64,000 nucleotides of DNA from Punctularia strigosozonata HHB-11173 SS5 (GCF_000264995.1 NW_006767436.1:595414-659413), one strand, 5' to 3'. Numbered from the stretch's first letter, positions 33,248 to 45,358 are shown. Translations and numbers: made by a program. The notes: generated by a model from the letters alone, not told the origin.

Positions 33248-36200
33248 GGGTTGATCTGGGGTTGATGTATGGCCGATAGATTTACTGGTTTCGGGAGCTC
33301 ATCGGATTGATTCTGCAGGGCAACCCGAAATGTGTTCGCGTTTCATGTCTACGGGCTCATGTTCGACGCGGTGCTGGATATCTAGTTTCTTCCGCCATGT
33401 TGGTACTCATTCTTCACGGTGTACAACAGTCTTTCCTTCACTCTCTTTTGCGCTCAACTTTCGATAATCTGATCTGCCTTCCACGGCGTGTACCCAGCTT
33501 TAGTCCCAATATTAATAGTGGAGATGTCGTACATATATGCTATCTCCCTTCGTGACGTCTCATATCCTACGATGGTTCGTCTTTGGTCATCTGCTCGATG
33601 TTGTTCCCGAACGCAGCACTACAGGTGGATGAAAGTTCGACACCCATGCTACGATCGAGATGGTTGGGCTCTAGTTCAAACGTTTGAAAATTGATTGTTT
33701 GACTGCGAATTTGAATCCGTAGGGGGTGCGAATTTGGATCCGTAGGGGGTGCGAATTTGAATCCGTAGGGGGTGAATCACTAGTAATGTACCATCTGTAC
33801 GATCAGAGTCTGAACTATACGATGACAAGGTTGAGTATTCTGGACAAGTGGGCTGGTCACTGTTCCTCTTGACCTACTGTAACTCGTGGTGTGCGGTCGC
33901 TCCCTCCCTGCTGTCAACGTGGAACCCAGGTGCCGGTGGGATTCCAAACCAGTAACACGTCTCTTGGAGTCGAGATACCAGTATATTCGGCAAAGGGAAA
34001 GGCCGCTAGCAGCTGATTCTCAAGCTGTTCGCCGGGGTGTCTGGAACAACGGACTGCTCACGGGCCCTCGACTGCCTCGCACAAAACATCAGAATGTCGG
34101 AGAGAAGAATGAGAGAATCTGTCGTGGCCATGACACACACACATGCTTGAAGACCGCCCCCGCCCATGCGGATCTGCTTCTGCCAGAGATGGCACTCCGG
34201 ACATGGTATCGAGTAAATGGACCTCGGCCCGTCTACGAATGTCGAGAATCCAACCTAGAATCCGAACGCAAAGTTCAGTCACTCATATGCGGGTTCGCGG
34301 GTGCGCAGACCAATTCTCGCGGCGCGCTGGAATGAACGTGGAAAAAGGGTGATTCGACGTTTGCCTCGAGTACATGAAGATATGTCCCGACCAATACGTC
34401 ACATACATGCACGCTGAGCGGTGAAGTTGGGTTGTGATCCATATCAGACGGGTCGGAGAATTTGTAGTAGGAAGCCAAAAAGCCTGATGTCTGCACATGA
34501 ATGAGGACACGCACCTTGGCTGAGGAGTCGGATTGACCAATTCGTCAAGGCTCTGGGTATGAGCGTAGAATGAAGAGGACAAACCGACCGATCAACCGGA
34601 TGTCATAATAATCATCTGGTAAGCCCCAATGTAGTAGTAGAGGTAATCGACCGGACAGGTCTTGCAGGACCCCTACTCCGACTGACGTATTCAGCTACGT
34701 AGCAATAATGCACAGAGATTTAACCACTGAAACCGAGGGTATTTGTCTTCCCGAAGCGAGGCCGAACGCCTTATGTTGAACTCGTGGAGATCCAGATGCC
34801 CCGAACGGTTGCGCTTCATGGCACCTGGGCTTTCAGTTCAGTCCACTGAACAGCATGCACCAGCCTCCATGCGAATAGGTGAGCAGCACGAGCCTCGGGG
34901 TTTTCCCCGGCCCGGAAAAAATGGTATTTGCAAGAGACATAGTGGATGATCTAAACATGTCGTTGTCAGTCGGGTCAATTGTTGCGTTGCGAACGAGGAT
35001 TATACGTATACCAATGGGAAAATGTAGTGGCGCCAATGATCCGATGGGTACATATCATGTTGCATGCGTATGTCGCAGAGAGACTCCCAGCGAGCCCGCA
35101 TATGCTCTGCGCAAAATGCAAGTATCGCTGGATACAGAGATCTTTTGCTTGGCTTGAAAGAACACATGTGGAGCAGTGAGAGGATTGTTATAAAGAGTTG
35201 CAAGCTACGTACGACCGTCCATATTTCATGTAGGATGTGCTTGAGACAAACGAGCAATTACTCGGATAGCCTACTTGGAAGAAGCAACGTTAACGAGCGC
35301 TTCTCAGCTGCATGGTTCATTGGTAATCAGGTTCGGAGCCGCGCAACCTTGCACGAGCATCCAGTCAATACGTCCAAAAAAATGTGCATCGCAGGTTTCG
35401 GGCTTCGAACGAGTACTGAAGTAATGCGACCTGGATCGTTTGCATGGGTCATGAGGCCACAATGGGCGTGATCTATAGAAGCAGGTCAGACAAAACACCA
35501 AGAATTTTCCTGAAATAGGCAGTCATAGTTGATGCAGTCAAGAAGCGAAGCTCTCAGAGAAGAAGACATGAACTTGGAGAGCTGATCAATCGTAAACGAG
35601 GAAAGCGAGCGATGCTCCACGTGATGCGTCATGTTTTCCCTCGACGTCGATGCATCTGAATAATTTTGGAATCTCTGCTCAGCTGAAGGGCCTTGAAAAC
35701 TGGAAGATGACCTGCTTACTCAACATCGACGTTCGCTCCCTACGACGCAGCCATATCGACAGTATCGTGACAGTTATCATTAGGACATCTGGATCTGTTG
35801 GACCATGACCCTGGCATAAAGCACCCTCAAGCGCACCCGTCCGCGGCAACCCCTTCCTGGGCTCGCCAGAGGTATTTTCTTTGGGCACTGCGGTGCCTCG
35901 TGTAGTCGTTGCATGATCATACGATCAAATTCGATGGGATCTGTACCTCGCCCGGGCGGGACCCGCCGAGATGATCCTAGGTTATCAGCGAACTCGATTG
36001 CACTGACCATCTGGTGAATCTCATATCTCCGGACTGGAGTGTGCACGAGGCGGCCGCCTTGTCCGATGTCCAGACTGACTTTGGTCACTTGCGGGCCATG
36101 TCGAGGGTCAAGGCAGATCATCCGCCATAAGTACGAGCGCGGTAGGGCGCGACAAGCCGAGCCCACACCAAGCACTATCCAGAGAGGCGCACCGGCGATG

Positions 36201-36507
36201 TCGGGAATCCTGGAAGACTGGTCCGCACGGTACATTTGGCCGGGGGGGGTGTACAAGTGACTTCATGGCGGAGTGGTTGCCAATCTTCTCAGACGCCTCG
36301 TTGTCCTTGCGGTCCGGACTACCGCGCGGTATTTCCAGGGAGGGAACGTGTTCGTCGCTTTCATCGATTATCGCCACGCTATTCGCCGCCGGACACCCGT
36401 GGCGCAGACGCGACCGCGAGAAGATGTCATGATCAGCGTGTATATTGAATATCATTCGGTATTAGATGCATGATGATTGATACAGGACAGCCCTGCGATT
36501 TTTCAGA
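33248..36507. other. gene-poor stretch, no recognised gene
   Basis: About 3.3 kb without a product I can name. Longest frames are a plus-strand one at 33886..34335 and a minus-strand one at 35780..36256 (contains YEIHQMVSAIEFADNLG). Base composition is lower in GC than the genes around it. A decayed or fast-evolving multi-exon gene is possible; no coding model held together across introns. A short tandem repeat lies at 33705-33773. Confidence 0.45.
33705..33773. repeat. 23-base tandem repeat, three copies
   Basis: Three head-to-tail copies of GCGAATTTGAATCCGTAGGGGGT form (23 bases each, at 33705, 33728 and 33751); the middle copy differs by one base. Confidence 0.9.
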
Positions 36508-38585
36508 TCAATCTGACTTCTTCCAGCCTCCCAGCTCAATGGCAAAGGCCACGGCGAGCTTGGAGAACTCCAGCATGTGGTCGAAGCTGAATTCATCGCT
36601 CACATCGATGCGGCTATTTCCGTCGTGTCAGTAGCTGTAAGCAGATGATCATCTTGAACGTACTCGTTGGTGCTGTGAGAGTAAAGAAATTAGCTGAGAA
36701 TGGTGCGTGTAACGTTGGGAACTTTGGCTTACCTGTGAATGTTCTTGTTCGAGTTCTCGAACGAGGATTCTGAACGAAATGTCAGTGGATATACCTAAAT
36801 GAGCGGATGGCTGTCCAGACGAACCAATCGTGAAAGAGCTCGGGTACCCTGCTTTGCTCCATGAGGCACTAAGCACCCGAAGAAAAGGCGAAGTGGTCAG
36901 CTAGCCATGCCACGAGCCCAACCAAAGGAGCCGACGGCATTTTGGGTTAAACAGAGGCACGCACTGGTCCGAACACGCGTATCCGCACTTCGTCTCAACA
37001 TAGGGTATGTCGAGGTACTCATCCACAAGTGCCTTGTTGAAGGCAGTCACGCTGTGGGTCGGAGTGGTCAGCCTCACTGAGCGCGGAATTCCAAGGAACC
37101 TACTCCTCATCCACGTAGTCCACAATGATCCCAACCTATTGTGAAGCGTATGAGAACCTGTAATCTCAGCCGCGGAGCCGAGAACGGTGAACCCACCTCC
37201 TCTCGGGTACCGCGCTTCACCCATGCTGTCATATCAAACTGAATACAGGTCAGCGGGGTGTAGCAATGGAACGCAGGTGCCCGGCATACCTGACTCATGG
37301 CAAGAACGTTGACATGCCGGGATTCGTAGTCTTTGGCCACGGCTTGTGAGCCAAGGAGTCCTCCTTCCTGAATCGTAGGTTCAATCCCAAAGTTCAGAAA
37401 GCGGAACGTTTAGAAGGACCGACCTCTGCGGAGTACCAGTGGAACTCCACAGTACGGACCGGACGGAAGTCGGCCGTTATCAACGCACGATAAGACTCGA
37501 AGATGGTCATGGAGCCGGACCCGTCGTCATCGGCACCTAAGGGACGCATTGAACGAAGATAGTCATAAATACGAAGATAACACGCACCAGGAGCAGGCAA
37601 AAACGGCCACAAGTTGGTGCTAGAAAGAATATAAGCATGCGCCGACTAACAAACAGACACTGTGCCCTACCTGTCCTGGTGCGCTCCGATGACGACCACA
37701 CCGTCATCGTCATTAGAGGTGCCGTTGATCCTCACAATCTATTATTTGATTATACTCTCGCGTAGTGACGCGTAGCAGGAGGCGACATACAACAGAGTTC
37801 TGACCCCAGGAATGAGAAAACTCGCGAATGGAGATGGCTGCCTGGAGGGACGGGGATGCATTAAGTTTGGTTGCAGACTCTAATTCGCTCAATAGCCATT
37901 GTTGGCTCTGACGCCCAGTCTATGCAGGGTTAGTATCATACGAAGCCTGGAAGCGATCATGCGCACGTCGCTACGGTAATCTGTATAGACACGTTAGTCA
38001 TGTCCAGGTTGGCCTACGATGGCAGTACACGCACGCCTGGTACGGAAACTTGAGAACTTGGCAAGGTTCTTTTTGGGACCGTCCGTGGACAAAGTCTTCA
38101 AAACAGGCTTCACCAACTCCGAAGCATTTGGCGAGGTAGGAAACGACACTAATCGGGATCTTTGAGTTTGCTGAACAACATGACACGTGGGCGGAGTACC
38201 TTTGGTGAGGGGCCGGAGATGAGAGTATACTCCGAGGTCAGGCGTCTCCGTGCTTTTTCACAGAACATGCATCAGAAGACGGCGTATGTGAATGACAATA
38301 CGGGTTTACATGTCGAAGAACTTGACGCCCTGCGCCTTCGCCTGAATCTGAAACACCGTCGGAGTCACATACGCGTAAAGAATGCAGGGAAAGTACCTTC
38401 TCCAGTTCAGTCATCCATACCGGCTCTGAGTCGTCGGCACGCTGCACGAGGCGCAACTCGTTCAAGTCCAGCGTAAACCCAGGATGCCCCTGGGTCAGAG
38501 GGGATTGCTGAGCCTCCGTGATCCATGACAATGGAGTCGCAACTGCGATGGCAGAGAGCACAAGCAACGCAGACAAGGACTTCAT
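36508..38585 (-). CDS. secreted leucine aminopeptidase, M28 family
   Basis: A zinc exopeptidase that removes N-terminal amino acids from peptides outside the cell. It starts with a signal peptide ([20 protein letters not shown]), then a propeptide with [20 protein letters not shown]. The catalytic part is spread over many short exons. Zinc ligands are visible in order: VIGAHQD (His, near 37680), [16 protein letters not shown] (Asp, near 37520), [15 protein letters not shown] (the Glu pair, near 37365), an Asp in NVLAMSQFDMTAW, and [20 protein letters not shown] (last His), followed by [20 protein letters not shown]. It ends [10 protein letters not shown]. The family layout matches fungal Lap1-type enzymes. 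Not every exon edge was fixed. It is divergent from the uL11m gene with 146 bases between starts. Confidence 0.88.
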
Positions 38586-38731
38586 GATGGTAGACGACAA
38601 CCGGTAGAGAAGCCCTGATCCGGTAGCCTGACGCGTTCCCCCTATCCGCAGGGTCGCCATACACGTGACCGGTGACGAGTTTCTCATATTCCACGTTCTA
38701 CGCGTACTTCACGGACGCCTAGACTATCGCA
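38586..38731. promoter_or_regulatory. divergent promoter region, M28 peptidase and uL11m
   Basis: Only 146 bases separate the two start codons, so the promoters overlap. No TATA box seen. Confidence 0.5.
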
Positions 38732-39237
38732 ATGGCCTCCAAAGCAGCCGCGCAGGCGAAGGCGCAGTTTGTCGTATGTTATACGTCGTGTTCTAACTAT
38801 GACCCTTGGTCCTCACGTATTGGTGCCAGCGCATTCTGATTCCGGCAGGAAAGGCAGCTCCAACACCCCCCGTTGGTCCCGCCCTTGGCGCTCGAGGCGT
38901 CAAGTCAATGGACTTCTGCAAAGAATTCAACGCACGGACAGCGCACATTGCTGTCGGCACCCCCATTCCGACGGTCATTACTATACAGCCCGACCGCACA
39001 TTCACGTTCCTCACGAAGACCCCTCCGACAGCTCATTTCCTGAAGCAGGCAGCTGGTATAGAGAAGGGGTCCGGCAGGCCAGGACACGAAACTCTAGGCA
39101 CCATCAGTCTCAAGCATGTCTACGAGATTGCGAAGATTAAGGCCACTGACGATCACTTGAAGCACCTGCCACTGCAATCCATCGCAAGCACCGTCGTAGG
39201 CACTGCGAAAACTTTGGGGGTCCAAGTCGTACCGTGA
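38732..39237 (+). CDS. mitochondrial large-subunit ribosomal protein uL11m
   Basis: 149 residues from exons 38732..38773 and 38830..39237. The sequence follows bacterial L11 closely: FVRILIPAGKAAPTPPVGPA, LGARGVKSMDFCKEFNART, GTPIPTVITIQPDRTFTF, KTPPTAHFLKQAAGIEKGSG and TISLKHVYEIAKIKATDDHL. It forms part of the ribosomal stalk base and the GTPase-associated centre. The extra N-terminus (MASKAAAQAKAQ) is basic and short, fitting mitochondrial import; cytosolic L11-type protein (uL11, RPL12) looks different. Complete. Confidence 0.92.
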
Positions 39238-40486
39238 TCCGAGTTGGGGGCCACGATGTGAACACATGTATGTTCTAACTTGCACTTCTATGTTCCGCCA
39301 CTTAGTTTCTCAGCGTGACCTTTGGTAGAATCGCCTGCTATGCTGAGGACCGGCGATCCTCGGAAGAGTAATTCATGTTGGGTCCAGCTCTCCGCTAACC
39401 CAGATGGTGTCGCGATGGTTTTCGTTAACAATACCTCCTAATGCGATAGAAACCGTCGGATAGAAGTTGGCGTAGAACCCGGCGCTGCTTGCAACAAGAA
39501 TCCCGCAGGACTATGGTATTCAGCTCTGGAATAACAACGGATATGATGCCCTCTGAACAACAGAGCGGTAAGGGAGTCTCCTGTGTGGGATCCCCGGGTT
39601 ACCATCTTCGCTCAAACTTACCGCTATACCCATCCGGTCTTTCCTCTTTCGACACCTAAGAGGTTCCGCGGGCACGCTCCCGAAAGACATGCGCGAACCG
39701 CAACAACGCTCCTTCAATGTAAATGGGAAGGGAGGACCGAGAACTGGCTTATCTGATCCCATTGTTGTGCAAAAGGTATCCCGGCAGATGCGGATGCACG
39801 CTGTGTGAGCGTGTCATACACCTGGATCTCACCCGGTGGGGATGCGCCAGCACTTCTCCCAGATGGCTGGAGGAGGATTACCATATCGGGAAGCATGCTT
39901 CTTTGTGCATGCTCGTGGCGTCTATTGACCGAGGTTGTATAGCGCCTCTTGTATCCCGCCCGACATAACCAAGGAGATTAAAATCATCAACGCTGTTTCC
40001 CTTACGCAAACATATAGAGATACCCTTCGAGACCTCCGATGTTTGCAAGATCAAGCACGCGATCTCGCATCGGCTCAGCCGATTTTTTATCCAGTGCTTC
40101 CTGCTTGTTCTGCCGCCGTCCAGACAACGGCCCAAGGGAAAATCGGGCGCCTATAGATCTATTCAGGCAGCTCGGATCGGCTCAGGCGCAATCACACTGC
40201 GGTGTCGGAGCGCAACACCACCTGGTCCAACTCTTCCTGCAAATCACGGTGCCGTCTTCCTTTGCAACACGTTGGGACCTTGTTCAGGACCATCTGTTTC
40301 CAAGCACCACGTTTCTTCCTCCGCTTTTCTGACGGCCACCCACAGCACATACCGCCAACAGTAGCAAATTTCGACGGATGGATCCATATATAAACTCCTC
40401 CGTCGACATGAGATCCGCTCCCCAACTAGCCTCGCGGTTCACTTCTTTTCCCCATTGCGCTTTCTCTACATCGAGCGACATCCGAA
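39238..40486. other. intergenic, no gene recognised
   Basis: About 1.25 kb. Short frames on both strands lack protein-like features I can name. Its right end holds the promoter of the next gene. Confidence 0.4.
40387..40394 (+). promoter_or_regulatory. TATA box of the DUF6593-type gene
   Basis: TATATAAA, 93 bases before the start codon at 40487. Confidence 0.6.
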
Positions 40487-41297
40487 ATGCCTACTTCCAC
40501 CGATGTTCTCTCGTGGACCTCGCAAGACCCTCGCCAAAGCGTCCTGTTCAATGCGGCTGGTATTCAGTACAGCTTCCGAGTTAGTGGAACCAGTTTATTT
40601 TGGCTCAACATCGCGGATGCTCATTACCTCTTGTAGACTGAATCGAACACTCGTGGCGTACTGGTCACGTCCGTCATGAAGCAGATCAGGCCTGGCAAAG
40701 AAGAGAAGGTCGCTAAACTCGAATGGTCCAACACCGGCGGCCTCGGGCGCGCCGTCATTGGCAAGGTGTGCCAGGATCTTCGCGTGGGGAACGCACGCTG
40801 ATAACCTTCGAGCAGTTTACGCTGCCTATGCAGGATCTCGTCCGACCTGCAGCAAATATGATGGTATGTGCAACGCGGTGTCTCCTGTGCCTGGCGTCTG
40901 ATCTAAAACTAGGGTGCCCGAACTTTCAACGGTCCTGACGGCCATCTCTACCGCTGGAGACCCAGCGCCAACTCCGCGGACGTGGTGGTCAGCTGCTCTT
41001 CCGTCCGGCCGTCGTTTTATGTCCTGATCCACGCCCCGCCGCCTACAGCTCCAGGATCCCAACGACAACATTATCGCCATGGTCCGCAGCACTCGGCCGA
41101 CGCGCTACCAAATGGGCGACGTCTACGCAGAATTGCACTTTCTTCGCAACGCGGGCGCCGGAGTGGTGGTAAGTTTTTGTTGTGCGATCGCCCATCTGAC
41201 GCGCTAACGCAGCACGTTGCAGATGCATCCACCGATGATGGACATGGTCATCGTGACGGCGATGCTATATCGCTTTGTCACCACGTTCGGCCTCTAG
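40487..41297 (+). CDS. DUF6593-type protein
   Basis: 179 residues from exons 40487..40579, 40637..40765, 40816..40863, 40913..40987, 41049..41168 and 41223..41297, all in phase. Recognisable stretches are SVLFNAAGIQYSFRTESN, KVAKLEWSNTGGLGRAVIGK, TFNGPDGHLYRWRPSANSAD, VVLQLQDPNDNIIAMVRSTR, and PPMMDMVIVTAMLYRFVTTF at the end. This beta-rich plan with the GPDG...YRW turn matches the DUF6593 family, which is numerous in mushroom-forming fungi and has no known function. The fold resembles tubby/scramblase-like barrels in general outline (inference). No signal peptide. Confidence 0.72.
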
Positions 41298-41653
41298 TTC
41301 GGGCTTCACATCTCAAGCGCGCGGCTGGTCCTTCAAGCATACTTTATTACTCTCAAGGGACTATCTCGACAATAGCCATTAGGGCCGTTGCTCGAGCGCG
41401 GGTTGTTTTATGCATCCAACTGTACTTGTTCATGTATGCCTTTCATCACTGTACCTTTAGCATCCTCAGCAATGCGACTTTTGACTCCCATGCACATGCA
41501 TCATACGGCACTACGAAGACCGAACGATGATCGTTCACGCAGTCAACTATATGTCACAATGGCCCGGAACAGCGGCATATCGCCGATTCTAGACATGTCG
41601 CGTCTATACTAACGCACGCACGCACGCACGTAATTACGGCGCGTGTCCAGCTG
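41298..41653. other. convergent 3' intergenic with CGCA microsatellite
   Basis: About 355 bases between two convergent stops. A short (CGCA)4 microsatellite lies at 41613-41630. Nothing else seen. Confidence 0.5.
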
Positions 41654-42855
41654 TCAGAGCTTGGCCGAGGGTGCTGCTGCATCAGCTTCGAGGACATCAA
41701 GCAGCGTATCGACAGTGGAGATAACCCATTCGGTGCCCTCGTCACTTGACAGCCATTTGTCCTCGTCCGACAGCCCTTCGGTATCGCGCGCCTTCAGCAG
41801 CCCGAAGATGTGGCTGGTCAGCTGCGGCCCGACCCTGCCCTCCGCGCGCAGGCACGCGCTCCCGACGACGGAGCCCAGGGCCCGGCTGAGATTGCCTTGG
41901 ATCTCATCGCCCCCGGGGAGAGGCGCGAGCACTGATCCGTACGCCTGGATGATGAACGCTAAGATCCGCGAGGCGCGATCGGCATCAGCGCATGGCCACG
42001 AATGGAGGGAGCCCCGATCGCCAACATAAACGCTGCAAGCACGGGGCGCGAAGACTAGGGCTTGGACTTACACATGAAGTCCGGGTGATAAGATTCGAGC
42101 TTCCGGTAGAGCTTCTCGGCATGCGGCTCGTAGATAGAGTCCCAGAGATCTCTGCCTCGAGCCAGCACCGGCCCGATCGTATCAGATGCCACGACGCTGG
42201 GGGTCGAGGCGGGCAAAACGATTCAGCTTAATGGACTATCACCGTTACGCCGGGAGAGCGCCCTCACCGTTCGTTCTTGGTCCGCAGACCGCTTTTCACG
42301 TCGTCTTCGAGCGCTTCGTGGAGCCCCGCCAGCGAGAGGATGGTCTGCAGGTCCCGTGTTCGTCATCTCCCCGACATCCGAATGACGAATCGAGCGAAAC
42401 AATGAAGAGAAAAACGAGCAAGAGGGACGAGCAACTCACGCGTGGCACGCCAACGAAGATGCTGCTCTTCAGCGCGGATTCGCGCATGATAGCCACCTTC
42501 GCTATCGCGGGAGACGGATCCGATGGCGAGCTCCCGGCGTCCTGGCGCGCGACCTGTGACGCAAATCGGTACAGGTGTCCGACGGCAGGCGGGATGTTGG
42601 CGGTCAGGAGGGTGCATGTCTGTCGGCAGGCCAGGCGCGAGCTAGCGTATGAGCGTATGGCACGGGCGATCGCATGAACAGCTGGTTGCTCGCCGAAAGA
42701 ACCAGCCAGCCAGTTTCGGCGTTCCTCCGTTTCGCGTCCTGGAGGGTGCTGTTGAACACAGCGTTTAGGGCGGCCACCGGCGGGCCGGCGCGTGGGTTGG
42801 GGTTTCGCAGCTTCAGGAGCTGCTTAACGGCTGGAGGCAAGTGTCGGATACTCAT
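41654..42855 (-). CDS. AhpD-like (carboxymuconolactone decarboxylase superfamily) protein with possible PTS1
   Basis: About 270 residues over several exons. It starts MSIRHLPPAVKQLLKLRNPN. Readable parts are NAVFNSTLQDAKRRNAETGW, CTLLTANIPPAVGHLYRFAS, MRESALKSSIFVGVPR joined to TILSLAGLHEALEDD, then ASDTIGPVLARGRDLWDSIY, FIIQAYGSVLAPLPGGDE and GRVGPQLTSHIFGLLKAR. The E-x-lx-x-(Y/F)-x-G-x-PR and RA-x-G-x-VV...PQL-x-H patterns are those of AhpD-like alpha-helical proteins. The usual CxxC active pair is not visible in the expected place. The chain ends SAKL, a form of the peroxisomal signal PTS1. The first splice may use a GC donor (TCG|GCGAGC) to give WLVLSTCTLL. Substrate unknown. Confidence 0.6.
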
Positions 42856-43412
42856 CGGTAGCCTCGACTGGTATCAGTGGGGGTGGGTCGGGGGGACAAG
42901 GCGGGTGCACACGTCGAGCCTGGTCGGACAGAACCTGATGTAGGGCGCGCAGACGGACAAAACCCACGACATCCTGCCGCCGCCTGCCCGACTGCTTCAA
43001 TACAGGCCCGGGAGGAACCGAAACGTTGGGACGCGTCGTATCACGTGTGCAACACCGTCTGTCGCCAACGTCAGCCTCGGTGAGCGCGTGCGAGGTCGCG
43101 GCGGCAAGCAGCAGGAAGTACCACAGCACTGGAGCAAACCACAGATACGGACCGAATCTCGCACGGATCAGAAAAAGCTGTATGCGACAAAGAGCTGGTC
43201 GATTGGATCCATACTATCGATATCAAGGTATAAATCACAGTTAACAGAGTGTAGTATGTGGCCCATCTTGTCCAGCACGATGGGCTACCGGACTACCAGC
43301 GAAGAAGAAGAATGTCGGCGGGGGTATATGGGTCCAGGAAATAGTGTCCCGTATGAACAGCGGAAACCGCTCCTCACTACAGTACAGTGGCGGCTGTCGT
43401 CTAGACATTAAT
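42856..43412. other. intergenic, AhpD-like upstream and GH128 3' region
   Basis: About 560 bases. Frames on the minus strand near 42900-43130 are not supported by any recognisable peptide. No other feature seen. Confidence 0.4.
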
Positions 43413-44705
43413 CTAGTTGCCGTTGATGTACATGTAGCCGAGGTCGGTGGGCTGGCCACTGGAAGCCATGAGCTGGTTGAGGGTGTTGACGCCCTGCATG
43501 TCGTGCATGACACCTACAACACTGTCTTAGCCAGTGTCTACAGATGTGAATCCGCATCGACTCACCGAAGGCGAAGTAGGCAGCAACCCAGTCCTGAGAC
43601 TCCATGTAGGAGGTGACGGTCTGCATGAACGAGAACACCTCGTCCTTCGAGCACTGAGCACCACCGTTGAAGTTCTGGCAGGCGAACTCGGTGACCCAGA
43701 TGGGCTTGCCGAACGTGGAATGCCAGAGGTTGATGTAGTCAATGAAGGCCTGGGCACTGACGTCGTACCAGTGAACAGCCTGACCGTCGAACTGTGGCAG
43801 CAGAGTAAGCAATCCTTGCTCAGAACTCAAAGAGACGGCACGTACCGTGCAGCCGTCGCAGGCAGCGATGAAGTTCTTGACCCAGGTCAGGCCGTTGGGG
43901 TTGGAAGAAGTGGCAGGAGCGATGAGCTCGTAGCCCTGGCTCTTGAGGGGCTGAATGTAGGTCTTCCACAGGTAAGCACCGTGCGAGGGGCTCATGTTGC
44001 TCTGACCGGACTCGTTGGGCCTGAGCACGACTTGTTAGCAAGAAAAAGCTTTTTAAGGAAGATACCCGTACTCGTTCATGCCCAACACGTATTTGGCGTA
44101 TCCGGCCTTCACCACGGACTGGAACTGGCCGACCTGGTTGTCGCCCCAAAGCATGGGAATGCACTCGAAGCCGAGCTTCGATGCCTGGGCGGGACAATCA
44201 GGGCTCCAGGTGTAGAGGCTAGTAGCAACCCGATCAGCGAAAAATGCGGGACCGCAGGTACAAGAACGCACAAGTTGGTCTTGGAGGTCTTGTAATATTT
44301 AAGGGAGCTGTCACCGCCGTTGGGCCAGGCGACACCAACCTTGCTACCGCTGCTGGAGCCGGAGCTGCTGGCAGCAGTAGTAGTAACCGCCTTACTGCTG
44401 GTCTTCGTGTGGCTGGCAGCCTTGGTGGTCGACGCCTTCTTCGTGGTCTCCGGGGTGGTGGTTACCACGGAGTGCGAAGTCGTGGCAGCGGCAGTGGACG
44501 TAGGGGCAGCGGTCGAGCTCCTTGTCTTGCAGCGCTTCGAGTTGTTGGCACGCTTGGCCTTCTTGCCGAGGATGTCGTGCTGGTGGCGACGAGAGATGCT
44601 CGCGTCGTGGCCGGTCGCCAACGCGTTGACGGGGGTCGCGCCGAAGGTGCAGACCAGGACGGCGAGGGAGGAGAGGGCGATAAGGTTGAGAAGCTTGCTA
44701 GCCAT
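43413..44705 (-). CDS. secreted GH128 endo-beta-1,3-glucanase
   Basis: 360 residues from exons 44272..44705, 44072..44218, 43846..44020, 43566..43791 and 43413..43513. A signal peptide (MASKLLNLIALSSLAVLVCT) is followed by a basic and Ser/Thr-rich linker of about 80 residues, then the catalytic barrel: KVGVAWPNGGDSSLKYYKTS, CPAQASKLGFECIPMLWGDN, KYVLGMNEPNESGQSNMSPS (acid/base Glu in NEP), AVHWYDVSAQAFIDYINLWH, and KPIWVTEFACQNFNGGAQCS (nucleophile Glu in TEF). These are marks of GH128 proteins such as the yeast Asl1 type and mushroom glucanases involved in wall softening. The Ser/Thr linker may be O-mannosylated and tie the enzyme to the wall. No carbohydrate-binding module is seen. Confidence 0.88.
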
Positions 44706-45358
44706 TGTAGCCGTCGTGAAGATAGTGTTCGATACAAGGAAAGCACTAGGAAACGAGTGTCGGTGCCCGAGGGCAAAAAAGCGAGACGGCGACGGCGGGG
44801 GTGGTGAAGTCGACCAACGGGGGTCGTCGGACTATAAAACGGGGCGCATGCAACCGCTGACGTGAGACGTTCGCACGCCGAGCACGCCCAGAAAGGCATG
44901 CCCTGGCCGTCTTGGGCATACACACGACGCCGCAAGTGGGAGCATTGTCCAGGACGTGAGTCCGATCTATTGTACGGGCGCGACAGTTGACGCGCATACT
45001 CCCTCAGACAAGTAGTACATAGCCTATGATATGGCCATTACCCGGCCACCACTGATCTGACACAATTAACCTCGGAGATGGACGCAGCGCGCCTTGTTGA
45101 TGGCCACCACCGTTGTCCCAACTGCATTTGATCGAGCCCGCCACGGTGAGCACGGCGAGGAGATGGATCCGGAGGAAAGATGCCACAACAGGGCGTCGCC
45201 ATAGTGAAGCCCCGCCAACGCGCACGTGATGCAGCTCTCTGTGACATCAAAAGCCTCGCTGGCGCCTCCTTTTTTCCTTCAACCTTCAAGTTCGACAAGT
45301 AGAAACCGGTTCATCAAGTTCATTCCCCGTTCATCCCCTCCTCGCTCATCCCGCCATA
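44706..45358. promoter_or_regulatory. divergent upstream region, GH128 and RRM gene
   Basis: About 650 bases between two divergent starts. A TATAAAA lies at 44833 on the plus strand but points away from GH128, so it is of doubtful use. CT-rich DNA precedes the RRM gene. Confidence 0.4.

Noticed and set aside
35780-36256. 158-codon minus-strand frame as a possible membrane protein
   Set aside because: No clear transmembrane helices, no family marks, and no neighbouring exons join to it in frame.
36279-36350. tRNA-like A-box (GGCGGAGTGGTTGCC)
   Set aside because: No matching T-loop sequence (GGTTCNANNCC) follows at a proper distance and no acceptor stem pairs.
37365-37400. T-loop-like GGTTCAATCCC
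   Set aside because: It lies in an intron of the M28 peptidase gene, with no D-arm or acceptor stem around it.
42824-43129. Minus-strand frame with an apparent signal peptide upstream of the AhpD-like gene
   Set aside because: The rest of the frame is not protein-like and overlaps the start of the AhpD-like gene in another frame.
44833-44839. TATAAAA upstream of GH128
   Set aside because: It points toward the RRM gene, whose start is more than 500 bases away, so it does not fit either gene as a core promoter.
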